From Voacanga thouarsii (lineage: Eukaryota > Streptophyta > Magnoliopsida > Gentianales > Apocynaceae): a stretch of DNA of 64,000 nucleotides. The stretch covers positions 1,488,001 to 1,552,000 of the forward strand of contig JANUWF010001224.1 of NCBI GenBank assembly GCA_026120185.1. Direction: 5' to 3'. The position numbers and the translations under genes were made by a program. Shown here piece after piece: positions 22,494 to 34,952 of the stretch. Under the pieces are notes generated by a model that searched no databases, was not told the origin of the DNA, and worked only from the letters and a program-made list of their open reading frames with translations. The stretch's first letter is position 1, and each line of letters begins with the position of its first letter.

Positions 22494-24910
22494 AAACTTT
22501 TTTGTATGTCTTTGGGCAAAATAATTTTCAAAAAGATTCAAGACATTAATTCCAACTTTCAAGAAGTATGGTGGATGTGGTATCTTTTCTGCTTTATAAT
22601 GAAAAATAGCTTAACATTCATTTAATTAAGAAGACTTAAGACACCAAGCATTCAAATTAGTGCATATACCAAATATTCAAATTAGTGCTTTCGCTAAGTA
22701 TTGACGTTAGTGCATACGCAAAGTACTTATTGTTAGTCATGTATTGGATTCAAGAGTTGTCATGTTCAAGAATTCAAGATTCATAGTATTCATCATGTTT
22801 CCAAATCTATGTAGAAATTCGCACACTTGAGTATATCAGGAAAACACTTTGTCAAAACTGGGATTTGGAAATCGAAGAAATTAGACGAGATATTTCATGT
22901 CCATAATGTTCAAAAAACAAGTGCTTAATAATGCTTTCAAATTGAAGTGTAATTTTTATCTTATAATATATTAAGAAAGCATTAACTATATTAGAAAAGC
23001 ACATGACTGATTCAGAAATATACTTAGCTAAATGGAATTTAAAAGACTTGGGCCTCACTTCGTGTCCTAGCTATTGTGTAATACGATATTAGCAATTCTT
23101 AAGCTTTTGTGAGACGTTTAAAGTAGATAACCTACATCGATTGTCATTTCACACTTCCTTTAATGTTATAGAATTCACAAGCAATACATATTACCAATTA
23201 CATATTGCTAAAGAAATTACCAAATTTCCTATTTCTTTATGTCATACTAAAATAGGATACACCTCTTGTTGTAATTCAAATTCATTTCATTAATCTTTTC
23301 CTCAAACATATTTTCATGGCCTTCGCATTTTCTCTTGAATTTTCATGTATCTAATAATGTACAAAGAATTGACATGTGAATTTACGTTTTATACAGCAAA
23401 TTCTGCATTTCTTCCTTCTTAGCACATCTATTTTTTTATATCATAACTTTTGATTCACAAGTCCAATTAATGTCAAACTAATTCCAAAATATCTCCAAGA
23501 CATTCTTTTATGATTTCGAATTCATGGAATACCAATTTCTATTGCCATTTCATTCAATTTTAATCATAAATTCCCAACTTCTTCATCCCATCATTGAACT
23601 GGAAGTCCTTAATATTTAAACCATAACTTTCTATTTACAAGTCCAAATCATGCCAAGTTGGTCTTAAAATGATTCTAAAACATTTAGATATAAGTTTCAG
23701 GTCATGGGGTTCTAGAATAACTGGCCATTTAGTTTGCTCGAAAATCACACAAACAAAATTTCAGTTTGTTCCTTTTTCTTCATACCATTAATTCTTTTTT
23801 CTTTCCCATACAACATGCATGATTTCTAATCATTTTAATGCCTTCTTTCTTATCTAAACACCATATAATCCTCTGATTTTCAGACATAAGCAACTCAGTA
23901 TTTTCACTTTTAAACAACACAACATCAATTACCATGAATAACAATACTTCATTTTCTTCAACAATTAAATCATTTGCTATCTTATTTCTTTCTTCCAAAA
24001 TATAGCATGAGCCTCTAGGAGTCCACTGTGCTTCCATTGAGCTTCTGATCCCAAAAATTTTTCTAAGAAAATAACGTATGTGTGAGCGTAAGGCTTAGTG
24101 AGTCCCATGTGTATTAGTGTTTTTCCACTGAAAATAATTCATGAACAAGAGCAATCTCAACATAGATAAATTAGTCAAAAAATTCTCGTGCAAAAATATT
24201 CTAAAACAAGTATTCAAGGATTTCAAGTGAAAATATACTGATTCAAGTATTCAAATATTTGAGTACTCAAGTATTCAAGTCAGTGCTTACGCCAAGCAAT
24301 CAAGTTAATACTTACGCCAGGTAGTATGCTTTTTCTAAGTATTGTGCTTATGCCAAGTATTCAAGTTAGTACATACACCAAGTATTCAAGTCAGTTCTTA
24401 AGCCAAGTATTCAAGTTAGTGCTTATGCTAAGTATTCAAGTTAGTGCATACGCCAAGTATTCAAGTCAGTGCTTACACCAAGTATTCAAGTTAACGCGTA
24501 CACCAAGTATTCATTGTTAGTCATGTATTGGATTCAAGAATTGTCATGTTCAAGAATCCAAGATTCATGATATTCTCAAGAATTCAAGATCCATAATATC
24601 CATCATATTTCCAAATCCATATAGAAAACCTCGCACTTGAGTATATCAGGAAAGCAATTTCCATATCGGGAAAACACTTTACCAAAATAGGGATTTGGAA
24701 ATTGAAGAAATCACATGAGATATTTCATGTTTATAATGTTCAAGAAACAAGTGCTTAATAATGCTTTCAAACTCAAGTGTAATGTTTATCTTATAATATA
24801 TTAAGAAAGCATTAACTACATTAGAAAAGCATATGGTCATTTCAGGAAAACACTTAGCTAAATGGAATTTAAAAGACTTGGGACTCACCTCATGTCCTAG
24901 ACATTCATTG
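22494..24910 (-). repeat. LTR-like region with 25-bp tandem array and a 350-bp direct duplication
   Basis: A 25-bp unit (CAAGTATTCAAGTTAGTGCTTACGC and variants) occurs about 3.5 times at 22650-22730 and about 10 times at 24230-24520. Each array is followed by the same roughly 350-bp segment (22735-23080 and 24515-24900; landmarks CATGTATTGGATTCAAGA, CACTTGAGTATATCAGGAAA and GTGCTTAATAATGCTTTCAAA). The phrase AGTGAGTCCCATGTGTATTAG at about 24097 matches a conserved phrase of the gypsy solo LTR at 35.28 kb, so I infer a decayed gypsy LTR in minus orientation. Open frames here follow repeat units and are not genes. Confidence 0.55.
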
Positions 24911-25618
24911 AACTAAGAAGACTTAAGACAAATTCTCATATTAGATAAAATACCTAATGCCCTTGAAATTAGATAAACAAGTTCATATCTATTCAATGTA
25001 TTCTACTTCTTTTTCTTGATCAAAATATATAGATATTGCAAATCATATAAGTTAGAAATATATAACCAGTTCAAGTCTTTGTACTCATTCTTGTCTAAAT
25101 TACTACAAATTAGATAGCAAACTCAGATTTCTCTCTCAATTTGTTTGACTATATTTTATGCTCCATCTTTACCTTTTTTGCACTCAACTCAACATTTTTT
25201 GTTCTTCAAGAAAAGGTCAAGAATGCAAACAAATTTCTCTACCTCTCATGCTCTTTGTTTTCACTCTTTTCTTGCTTTTCTATATGGCAATGCAACCTGA
25301 ATGAGCATTTGCACTCTGTATTTTTTTTTCCACTCAAGGCAATTTAACTAGAACGGGCACTTGCATTCATTTTTTTTATATATTTATTTAAAGCCAAATT
25401 TAGGGCTAATTTAGACACATGTTCAACAAAGAATTAGCATAGATACCACACTTATACATCATCATACTCCTTATATGAAATTTTCAAAGTCAAAAGCTTT
25501 ACATCAACTAAAATATAAACAAGGTTAAACTAAATTTTCAAGACTTAACTATATTCAACATAATACAAAATTTTATCAAACCTCAACTTAACTAAAAAAA
25601 TATCAAATCATTTCTAAA
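24911..25618. other. AT-rich, no feature seen
   Basis: No coding, repeat or RNA feature that I can support. Confidence 0.4.
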
Positions 25619-25626
25619 GTCAATAG

Positions 25627-26139
25627 CAATGTTTTTAGAACTGGATTGAACATTGAGTCGCAATATTTATTAGTTCATGGTTCAATTGTCCAATTGCAAT
25701 TGGACCATAATTGAATTGATAATATTATAATTTAAAAATTAAAAATATAATTATTATAAAGAATAAAATTGATTAATAATATAGTGTAATTCAAGTCCAT
25801 AAAGGTATAAATATTCAAATCTATAACTAATATAATGTACTAAAATGATATACCAATAAAACAAACAATTAATAGCTACAAAATTAAAAGTAGTCATTTT
25901 TAATTTATTAATAACACACAATTTTAAAATTTACCTCATTAATTTATTTTCTGAAATTGACTAGCTGGACCATATCAGACTGACGGTTCATGGTCTAACT
26001 GGTCCGACCGGTTGGTTCAACACGATTTGCACTTTCTAGTACGATTTTGAGAGAAAACAGTCCAAATTATTGACCTGAACCAACAAGGGAACTGTTTCGA
26101 GGTTTGACCGACTAGTTTGGTCTGATTCAAAAAACCTTG
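25627..26139. mobile_element. hAT-like MITE, 513 bp
   Basis: The left end is CAATGTTTTTAGAACTGG; the right end, complemented, is CAAGGTTTTTTGAATCAG. The flanks GTCAATAG (25619-25626) and GTCAAGAG (26140-26147) form an 8-bp duplication with one mismatch. The subterminal part is rich in GGTCCGACCGGTTGGTTC-type units (25983-26035). Non-coding. The element sits in AT-rich Athila-like sequence. The call rests on the pairing of termini and the near-perfect duplication. Confidence 0.6.
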
Positions 26140-26254
26140 GTCAAGAGAAAAGAAATAGCTCCATCAATTTTTATGAAAAACCTCATAAATGTTGCAAAAC
26201 TTTTGCCCAAAAATCACATAATACTTGGAATAGCACTTGAAAAAATTTAAATTT

Positions 26255-26295
26255 AAATTTATGCTCCCACATTTAAGCACTACATTGTCCTCAAT
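26255..26295 (-). other. Athila-type polypurine/3' motif
   Basis: On the minus strand: CCATTGAGGACAATGTAGTG, then TTAAATGTGGGAGCA. The pair TTGAGGACAATGT plus TTAAATGTGGGAG recurs in a diverged form at 49735-49775 in another Athila-like element, so it is a conserved 3' signature. Confidence 0.55.
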
Positions 26296-27049
26296 GGGTG
26301 AAAATAAAACTATTAAAGCATAGCCAAAAGGACTAAGTAGAAAAGGGAGATAGAAAAATAATACTTTCCAATTAAAATAAAAAAGATAGTCATAATTGCC
26401 AAATTCCAAGAAAAGCTTTGGAAGTTATGACTATAGGCATCCATAAGAGAGCGTCAAAGCAAGACAAGAAAAGTTAGAATGAAAAGTACATGTCCTAAGA
26501 AAACAAGTCCTAATAAAAAATAACAAAAAGAAAAGAAAAAAAACATAACAAGAAACCTAGTCTAGAATAAACAAAAAAATCAAAAAGGAAAAAGAGTAGA
26601 GAAAAATAAAAACAAAAGACAAAGAAAAAGAAGAAGGAGATCATCATAGTTGCACACTAGATGGATCATCTGCATCATCAATGTCATTCCCTTGAAGTGC
26701 TCTAGATGGAAAAGATTGGAAAGAACCTACACTAAAAGAAAGAGGCATAGTGGTAAGTAAGAAATTCATTTGTTGGAAATATACAATTAAGTTCATCTCA
26801 ATCTACCTCACATGGTTATCAAGATGCTCAAAATGGTGTCTCATATAATCCATTCATTGATGTAGATAAGCAATAGTTGATCCATTCTAGCACACATTTT
26901 GTCTATCATAATTTGCATTTCTTTGCATGTAATTCCAGAAGATGGTGGAACAACAGGTGGTGGAACATGGTCTTCTTTCATATCTACTAGTACTTCTCTT
27001 TCCTCCTCAACCTTAACACCCTCTAGAACATAGTTATGTGGACCAACTT

Positions 27050-27915
27050 TTCAGATCAAGTGCATTCTTTGAAGAGTAGAAAATTTTAAAGAGGTTATTT
27101 GCACCACCACTGCCTCTAAGTCCATGCCATTGCTTAATAAACCCAAATTCTTAGCAAGTTGTATGATGTATGAAAGGCCACCAATTGCACCTTTCCTTTA
27201 TGTACAAATATTATCTAAGTAAGAAGTAAAGGAAATGGTGAGATTAATAGGGGTGCCTCACATAATTGACCAAAGATAAAATAAATCTCTCCATGTGACT
27301 AACCCATTACTTTCTTTTCATCACCCGATGGTATAAGAAATCAAACGATGAAGATAACGAAGGGTGAAAGAAATGAATTAGCTACTTTTTGCAAATTTTG
27401 ACCTCCCTGTAGGATGTTGGGTATGTTGATTTCAAAAAGCTAGTCCATCCTTTATGCTATTGGGAAACAAGTCTCTATCAGGTGCATCATGATATACCTC
27501 ATAAAACCGCAATAAAACACCAAATTGATTTAGAGATGCAAAAATTTTGACTACATAGGTAGAAACTAATAGTTTAAATATTATCCAATCCTCGACATTC
27601 CCTCCTAAAAATAAATGTACTAAAAAACTCCAAAGAAAGATTCCCATACCCGAGTTCAATGATAGAGAAAAATTATTCTCATCCTAAGTTATGGATTAAG
27701 GTAGTCACCTCCTTATTAATACCTAAGTCTGCTAAGACCCCATGATCAATATAGGTCTTAGGCCAAAAAGATCTAGCACTCAGTCTTTGATACTTTTCTT
27801 GATAGATTTGGTTAGTGAAGTACAAATCAACAGGGTCATTTTGTTGTTCTACTAGCAGAGACTGTGAACTACTTCCCTTCCTTGGTGGGTTTTTCTCGTT
27901 TAGGAGCCATGAAGG
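27050..27915 (-). pseudogene. putative plant transposon protein domain relic
   Basis: Begins near 27910 with MAPKREKPTKEGK. In shifting frames it gives DPVDLYFTNQIYQEKYQRL, then TYIDHGVLADLGINKEVTTL, then a hydrophobic stretch with NVEDWIIFKLLVSTYVVKIF and a FYEVYHDAPDRDLF segment. The layout (a short basic, Ser-rich start, then a YxxLxxRxFWPxxxID segment) is that of the uncharacterised plant transposon proteins often found in Athila-like and related elements; their role is unknown. Frameshifts and stops break it several times. Confidence is moderate because the domain is poorly defined. Confidence 0.45.
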
Positions 27916-29349
27916 AAAAAGGATTGTAATTCAGAGAATGAAACTAAGGTCTAACCAAATGGATTTGAAATTATAGGGCTAGATGTAATTTGTAAGAAAA
28001 TGGAGTTAAGAATGATCAAACCCTGCTGAAACTATCTTTAAACAACAACCAAAGTAGTCCAAAACCATATCCAAAAATTAGAGGCTAGCTGTAATTTGTA
28101 AGAAGAGGGATGTTTAGAGAGGAAAACTTGATGTTAATGGAGTTTTTGTGATGAATTCTTGAAGAAATATGGTTGGGTTGCTTGAATTGATTTGAAATTA
28201 GTATTTAAAGGCTGAGGATTTGAAGATTTTGTAGAAAATTGAGAGAGAGAATAAAAGAACAGCAGTGTGTGCTGTGTTTTTTAAGAAGCAGTCATGGGCT
28301 GCATAGGGTGCGACACGGACATTCTACATCCTATGTTAACTACCCATGAAGAGTGTTACTACTACAGGTATAGCCTCGGGCATGCTTATGCCCTAGGCTA
28401 TGCCATTTTTTTTTAAAAAAGGGCATAGGTTGATTGAATGGCTTTGCAAAATGTGCACAACCTTTTGCATAGCCATGCCATTGGTTGTGTAGCTTGGTTG
28501 AGTTTTTGAAATATAAATAAAAACATAAAAAAATAAAAAATGTAGTGCAAAATTAGAAGAAAAATCAAACACGAAGTAATAAATAAAAAAAAAATCTTAA
28601 GTTGCCTCCCAAAAAGCACTATTGTTTAATGTTGTTAGCTCGATGTGGTTATTCTTCATATGTAGAACCTAGGAAAGAAAGAAAAAAAGTCAATAAAACC
28701 TGGAAAACAAGTAGACAAAGGACAAAAGGTGATGATACTCAACATAACACTAAGAACATTTAAAAGGTGAACAATTCTAGCAATACTCAATGTTACATGC
28801 ATTGTGCTCAACTCACTGCTCCTTAAGGCTTAACTTTCTAAATTAATTCCTATCTTACTACTACAAAAAACTTACGCATTGGTATGGTCCCTAAGGTTAA
28901 GAGTTTAGAAAAGAAGTTTACTAGAAAGTTGTGCCTTGTTTGACCAATATTCGTGGCCAGTTAACCTACTTGGTTTTCTAAATTTTAGATACTAGACTTG
29001 GTCTCTTTTTGGACAGTTAGAGAACTCAATGCAAGAGACTTGGCCATATGTTTTAAGAACAATCATTGAGATTGGTCTTGAGGAGATGGTGCATTAGAAA
29101 TATTATTTAGAAAATTTTGTTACCTTCCCGCTTAGTTTCCTTACCTAAAATTTGGGTGATCTCGCTTTCTCTCATTATAGGGATTTGAAAAAGGATTATA
29201 TCATTTGGGGGGCTAATTTGAGAATCCTAAAGCATTTACTTATTCATTAGCACCAAAAGTAAGATATGCATCACTCGTACGATAGCAAATATTGCGAAAA
29301 TTATATGTCCTCACTTGTGAGTTGTTACTTAACATCTTGCCAACTAAAG

Positions 29350-30210
29350 TTGTTACTTAACATAACTTATTAACCTTATCCTCTAAAGAATTTACTCCAA
29401 CTTCCGCTACTTTCCTATTAGAGTCATTCCTTGTGTTAAAAAATTGTGTATTATCTACCATTTTAGAAATTAAATTCCTACCAGCTTGTGAGGTTTTGTC
29501 CACAAGGGTTGCATCACTAGCCACATCAATCATAGACCTATCATAGGAAGCAGACCTTCATAAAAATATTAAATAAGCAATTGGCCACTGATTTGATAAT
29601 GAGGACAACTAGCACAAAGTCGTTTGAACCTTTCCTAATAATTATACAAAGACTCCCCATACAATTGCTTAATTCTACAAATTTCCTTTCTAATAGATGT
29701 AGCTCTAGATGAAGGAAAAAAATTTTCAAGAAAAAGTATTCGCATGCCCAATCAATTATTAATGGAATCTGTATATAAGTCATATAACCAATCTTTAGTC
29801 CCACCATGCAAACTAAATGGGAATATATATAATTTAATACTTTTATCTTGAATTCTATTTGGTTTCATATTAGAGAAAATAATATGAAATTCCTTTAAGT
29901 GTCTATATGGATCTTCCTACAGTAAACTATATAAAGGTGGTAAAAGTTGAATGAACCTAGAATACAATTTAAAAGCAATTGTAACTTCATGAAAAATAAT
30001 GCATAATTGGTAATAATTGAGAATAGTGGCAACGAGTTCTTTAAGAGAGTGATTTGCATCCATTGTACAATCAATAGTAGAAAACAATTTACCAATTTGT
30101 TCTTTTGTTTGTTTACCAACTGTAAAAAATTTAGATTTAGGTGAAGAATTGCCCTAAATTGGAGCAACTTCCTCACAAATCTTAGTTTCTTTTGGATTCA
30201 ATTTAGGCGC
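29350..30210 (-). pseudogene. Athila-type gag relic
   Basis: From about 29935 the minus strand reads EDPYRHLKEFHIIFSNMK, then IKLYIFPFSLHGGTKDWLY, ILFLENFFPSSRATSIRKEI and CASCPHYQISGQLLI, then YFYEGLLPM. This is the core of the Ty3/gypsy retrotransposon gag domain in its Athila/Tat form (family motif PFSLxGxAKDWLY...FLEKFFPxSRT). Upstream (30130-30000) is a Gln/Lys/Thr-rich segment that is probably the Gag N-terminal region. In-frame TAG/TAA codons interrupt NNWLG-, NYWERF- and LIQYF-like positions, consistent with C-to-T decay. Gag forms the virus-like particle in the cytoplasm. Confidence 0.85.
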
Positions 30211-30393
30211 CTTGGTGTTGTCTCATTTAGCCACCTTTTTACAACTCTTAAGATTCATACACATGGTGGGCAACCTACAAAAAAAAAAAAAAAACAAAAA
30301 GTCAAAAAGTAAAAAGAAAATTAGTACAAAAAGAACTAATTAAGATCAATTATCACAAGAATCATTCAAAGAAGAAGAAGATAAACTTTTATT

Positions 30394-30415
30394 TTATTCC
30401 TTGTCAACGGTGCCA
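30394..30415 (-). other. primer binding site, Athila/Tat type
   Basis: Minus strand TTTGGCACCGTTGACAAGG, a mutated TGGCGCCGTTGCCGGGGA. The canonical form is complementary to a tRNA 3' end (Asp type in Athila/Tat elements). It separates the LTR (to the right) from gag (to the left). Confidence 0.8.
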
Positions 30416-31392
30416 AAAATATGTTGTGGGAGATTTAGACATTCAAATGTGAGTCATTTAAATATAGCCACCATGCACTAACAAATTTAAAAACCCCATC
30501 TCCTAAATATATAGCATAGTAACAACAAGGTGTCCATCCACAAAGGAACAAGAGAAGTATATAAGAAAATTATCTTCTTCACTCTCATAAAATCTTCTTA
30601 TTAACAATTAACTTAATCAATTCTAATGATGTCTTATGCACAAATAAATAGGGGGAAATTAAATTATAAAACTACTAAATCCTACTCCTAAAATAATTAG
30701 GAAACAAATAAGAAAAAAAAAAAAAGAAGAAGAAAGAATACAAGTTCAAGACCAGTTAAAAAACTACCAAATTCCTATGCATATGTCATGGGATCAAATT
30801 AAAAACTTATCATAGAAAGATGTCTATCATGAGCAATGGGTATTGGAGACATTTCTTAGTGAATTAACTTCTTTATCCTTGCAAAAGTAGATTAACTTAT
30901 CCTAGCAACTTAAATTAATCCCTAATATAATTTTTAACTTAAGCCAACTTGATTAATCTTTTATTAATGACTTTAATACTTCAACTAATTTATTATCTTA
31001 GATTGAAAACAAGATTGATGATAAGTATACAAGATATCGCTAATATCAAATTATATACTCAGTTAGTCTCAGAGATATGCAACTTGAACGTTACATAATT
31101 CCCTATAACTTATTTAAGCTAATTAATCTCGAAACCCAACTAACTAATAGATGCTACTAGGACAAATAAATTAAAAATTTAATTATCTTAGCAATACAAT
31201 CTTGCAAATTAAAAGGTTAGCCATACACAATTAACTCAAGTACAACTGATAAGAATAAAATCTAGAATTGCATAAATACTTAAAAGACAATTTCAATACG
31301 ATCAAAGATAAAATATTCAATACATGAATCTCAAAATCAATATCAAAACATAACCGAGAAACATGAAAGATTCTTAATTGTTAGAATATAAA
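30416..31392 (-). mobile_element. Athila-like 5' LTR, family C copy 2 (truncated)
   Basis: Homologous to 19460-20140 over 30745-31390. It abuts the primer binding site at its 3' end and is cut at 31392 by the start of another LTR (TGATAAGG). It carries the LTR phrases CAAGACCAGTTAA, AGATGTCTATCATGAGCAA and CTCAATACATGAATCTCAAA. A 16-bp A/G-rich run lies at 30713-30736. Confidence 0.7.
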
Positions 31393-32780
31393 TGATAAGG
31401 CCTATAATTACCATTATTTCTCTAGTTATTAGATGTTATTTTGTGATCCTTTTGATTCAATAACAAGTCAATTCCCTTCCTATTTGATATTTTTGCCGTG
31501 GAAAGTGTTTTTGGTGATTTCATGCAGAAATTGAAGTTAAAATGGCGGATTTCTGGTGGAGCCCCAGGGCCGGCCTTAAGAAGCTGAACTAGCCCCGGAC
31601 GTGTTCCAAGGCAAAATAGGGGAAAATGCAGAGCAATTGTGGTTTTCCAGATAAGAACAGCGCCAACTTAGAGGAGGTGAACTGACATTGGCTCGAGTCT
31701 GTTCAAAGGCGGTTTGCACTTCTTTTTTATGAAGAATTGGAAAGTCCAAAAGGGAACTTTTGGTATTCTACTTGTGCACGACTGAGAACTTGTCTAAAGC
31801 GTTTTTAGCAACCAATAGGCCTATATAAACAACAAGAGCTGATGCAAAATACATGAACTCAAGGATTAAAGCTGAAATTATTCATTAAAAGAGGAATTCA
31901 TCACTCAAGGGGCATTGTTTCAAGAAAGTCTTCAAGTGAGGAAGAAGAGGGCTTTGTTTAGATATCAATATTTTCTTTTTCCTTGAGCAATGACGAGATC
32001 AATGTTTTTATTGTATTTGGATATTATTTTTAGATTTGTGACGTTAAATTAGTTTAGTCTTTTGTTCAATTAATTACTATTCATGGTATTTGATTGCTTA
32101 TTTTTAGTGATGAATTGATGAGATTGGACTATTCTTCTAATTAACTTGAGAAAGATATTAGGAGATAGTTTTAATTACTCAATTCTAATTTTATTTTCTT
32201 AACTAACTCAAGAGAGAGGTTAAGTCGATAATTTTAGTAATTAAAGGTTGTTGATTTCACTTAGAGTAGAGGAATTAATGAATTTAGTACCTTAATCACC
32301 TAGAGATAGGGATAATTATCAAGGACTTGTGTTCTATTCATATTTTAGTTGTTTTAGTGAGAAGGAGATGTCCATTAAATTAACTAAAAGATAGTGAAAC
32401 CATAACTCAAGAGTGGATTCTACCTTATTAATTTATGATACTAAGATAATAATTAATTGTGATAATTGTTAATAGTTCATTGTCATGTCTTCAAGATTTT
32501 CTATCTAATTACACTTTTTTCTCCCCTAGAGTTGTGTATAATTTTATCTTTATTTTTTACCTTTATTCTTTATCACTTTAATTGGTCGGTTAAATAATGA
32601 ATGAGAAGTAACAACGGTAGTTGTTCCTTGAGGATTGATATTCATTAATTCTTTATACTATGCTTAATGATGAGTATAATTGCTGATATGTGTAATTTGA
32701 GAATTAATATTTTAATTAAAACGTGATTGGGAATGGACTTAAAATTGCATGATTTTTATAACCTAAATCTAAAACATAAA
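31393..32780 (+). mobile_element. Athila-like 5' LTR, family D copy 1
   Basis: Starts TGATAAGGCC and ends just before the primer binding site. It matches 46609-48020 over its whole length (CTAGTTATTAGATG, GTGGAAAGTGTTTTGG, TTCATCACTCAAGG, CACCTAGAGATAGGGATAATTAT, GATTGGGAATGG). GC-rich paired motifs lie at 31556-31720 (CCCAGGGCCGGCC; GAACTAGCCCCGG; ACAGCGCCAAC; GACATTGGCTCGAG). No coding content. Confidence 0.75.
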
Positions 32781-32786
32781 ATTTTT

Positions 32787-32806
32787 TGGTGCCGTTGCCA
32801 GGGAAC
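32787..32806 (+). other. primer binding site, Athila/Tat type
   Basis: TGGTGCCGTTGCCAGGGAAC, close to the canonical Athila/Tat primer binding site, directly after the family D LTR. Confidence 0.85.
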
Positions 32807-32850
32807 AATATCATAAAAGCTTGGAATTTATTGATTTAGCCATGTTTATA

Positions 32851-32854
<4 letters not shown>

Positions 32855-32897
<43 letters not shown>
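32855..32897. repeat. (TA)n microsatellite in Athila leader
   Basis: About 42 bp of perfect TA between the primer binding site and gag. The leader of the other family D element (48.09 kb) has short TATG runs at the same place. Confidence 0.95.
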
Positions 32898-32902
<5 letters not shown>

Positions 32903-33179
32903 TGTATATATTGGTGAAATATCCTATTATGGGTATATTTATATAATTTGTGAATTTATGTGTTAATTGTTGTATCGTGTGTATTAACTGTACTTAATTG
33001 ATTAATTGTAAATTTTCAAGTCTTATTTTTGTAGTTTTTGTGCAGGATTAGTCTTGTTTTATGACCCAAAGAATCACAAAAAGTATAATGGATTTTGATC
33101 CCGAGATCAAGAGAACTTTAACATGAATTCGAAGGGCATATAAAAACTAGGTTGACCAATTCTATTCAACAGGAATAAT

Positions 33180-34030
33180 GGAAGTCAACCAAAACAATAG
33201 TGGTGGTAATAGTAGAAACAGTAGAAGGACTATGGTTGATTTTGCTAAACCTATAATCTCAAGTATAGATTTGAGTATTGCTAGACCAAAGGTAGAAGCC
33301 AACTATTTTGAAATAAAATCCAACATTATCTAAATGATCTAATTTGATGAGTTACCTGATGAAGACCCTAATGCCCACCTTGCGAATTTCTTGGGATTTG
33401 TGATACTTTTAAGATGAATGGTGTGTTAGAAGATGCTATTAAATTGAGACTCTTTCCTTTTTCTTTTAGGGATAGAGTCAAATCTTGGTTGAAATCTTTG
33501 CTTGTAGTATTAATCAATACTTGGAATGGGTTAGCTGAGAAATTCTTAGATAAATATTTTTCCCAAGCTAGGACGGCCAATCTCAGAATTGACATTTTTA
33601 CCTTCTAACAATTAGAAGCTAAGAACTTATATGAGTGTTGGGAAAGGAGGAAGGAGATGCAGAGAAAATGTCCACACCCTGGGTTTGAATTGGGCATGGA
33701 AATCCTTACAGTGCCACCTATAATCTTAGTTGGAGGAACTATCCTAATTTCTCTTAGATCAATCAAAACCAACCTATGTAAAACCCTTCACATTCTAGTG
33801 GAAACCAAAGGACTCAACCTTCTTTACCTTACAATGAACCCCACCAAAGTCATTATTAGAGGAATTGGTTAATAAAATGGTAAGCTCTACAGAAATACGT
33901 TTTCACGGAGTTGATGCGATAATTAGAAATTTGGAGGTATCAATGCATAATTTGAAAAATCAAATTAGCCAATTGTCTAAGCTTCTTGGAGATCATCAAG
34001 CTGGATCTCTACCTAGAAATACATAGAATA
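33180..34030 (+). pseudogene. Athila-type gag relic
   Basis: Begins MEVNQNNSGGNSRNSRRT at 33180. The gag core follows: DEDPNAHLANFL, then after a one-base slip near 33400 GICDTFKMNGVLEDAIKLRL, FPFSFRDRVKSWLKSL, NTWNGLAEKFLDKYF, and RTANLRID. A stop at 33607 interrupts the FTF-QLEAKNLYECWER segment. A degenerate tail with IRNLEVSMHNLKNQISQLSK (about 33920-33990) is the conserved coiled coil of Athila Gag C-termini (SMRNLEVQIGQLA-type). No pol follows; within 250 bp the sequence becomes U3-like (GC-rich motifs at 34247), so the element is deleted internally. Orientation and spacing agree with the primer binding site at 32787. Confidence 0.8.
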
Positions 34031-34947
34031 ATCTACGAGACCAAGATCGTGGAAAGAGATGAAGTTTACTTACTTTTATATTTTAATTTGGACAATTTTT
34101 AATTTTGTTTGTTTAAGTTTGTTTTTGCTTATTTCCTTTTAGGAATTCATGCATTCATATTTTTTAGGGTTATTTGTCTTTTTGTTCATTTATTTATTCA
34201 ATTAAAAAAAAAAGAAGAAGAAAAGTAAAAATTCTTGAAAACAGAATTGACCCGGCGCTGGTCCAGTAGTTTAACCTTGCACTGGTTTTCTTCAGGACTT
34301 TTTTTTTTCCCTCCAGATTACACCCGGTGCTAGTCCGTATATCTGGATCCTGTGCTAGCTAAAGTCGGGATTTCGCATAAAAAAAGCTAAGCCAGTTTAT
34401 TCTTTTTTCAAAAACTCTTCACTTTCCTCGTTTTTTTTTCCTCAACCCATCACTAGCTTTCCACTCCCAATCATGGACGGATTGATTTTTAACCTTCAAC
34501 TCATCATCAAATGATCAAATCCTTGATTTTTCATTGTTTCTTTAGATTGAAATCATACAAATCCTATTTTTTTTTTCACAACCCAACTTTCCAATTGACT
34601 TGATTTGTGCCATGATTTCTTTAATTGCTTTGCATTAGATGTTTGCCCATACATTAGAGAATAAAGTAGTACAATTTTTTTTTTCATTTTTCTGATTCAA
34701 TTTTGAGTATAGAGTTCTTGCTATTTTTGCATTATTTTTGGCCAAATTTTAATAATTTTGCTTATTTAATTTGGATTGATTCAATTTATGAATCCATTGT
34801 GCATGGAATAGCATAGGTTAATGTTTCGTAACATTATTTCTTTGATCTTAATAAATGCTTGGATATCTGTATGGCTGTTTTGGCACAAATATCTTGATAT
34901 TGTATTTGTCCTTGAAAAATGACATTTTTTATGCTTGGATTGAGTTT
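34031..34947 (+). other. Athila-like 3' region, non-coding
   Basis: Contains GC-rich paired motifs (GACCCGGCGCTGGTCCAG at 34250 and CACCCGGTGCTAGTCC at 34322) typical of the U3 in this family group, then T-rich sequence. Its right side is interrupted by the solo LTR at 34953. Confidence 0.45.
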
Positions 34948-34952
34948 GTTGT

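Larger units (their letters stand above)
26148..30393 (-). mobile_element. Athila-like element internal region (minus), pol missing
   Basis: Reading the minus strand from the primer binding site at 30.4 kb: gag relic (30210-29350), then about 1.4 kb without recognisable protein (29.3-27.9 kb, GC-richer paired motifs such as GCCTCGGGCATGC at 28370-28420), then a plant-transposon-protein relic (27915-27050), then AT-rich sequence to a polypurine-like motif (26255-26285). No protease, reverse transcriptase or integrase motif was found, so pol is deleted or the element was a large non-autonomous derivative. The matching 3' LTR is not clear. Confidence 0.6.
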
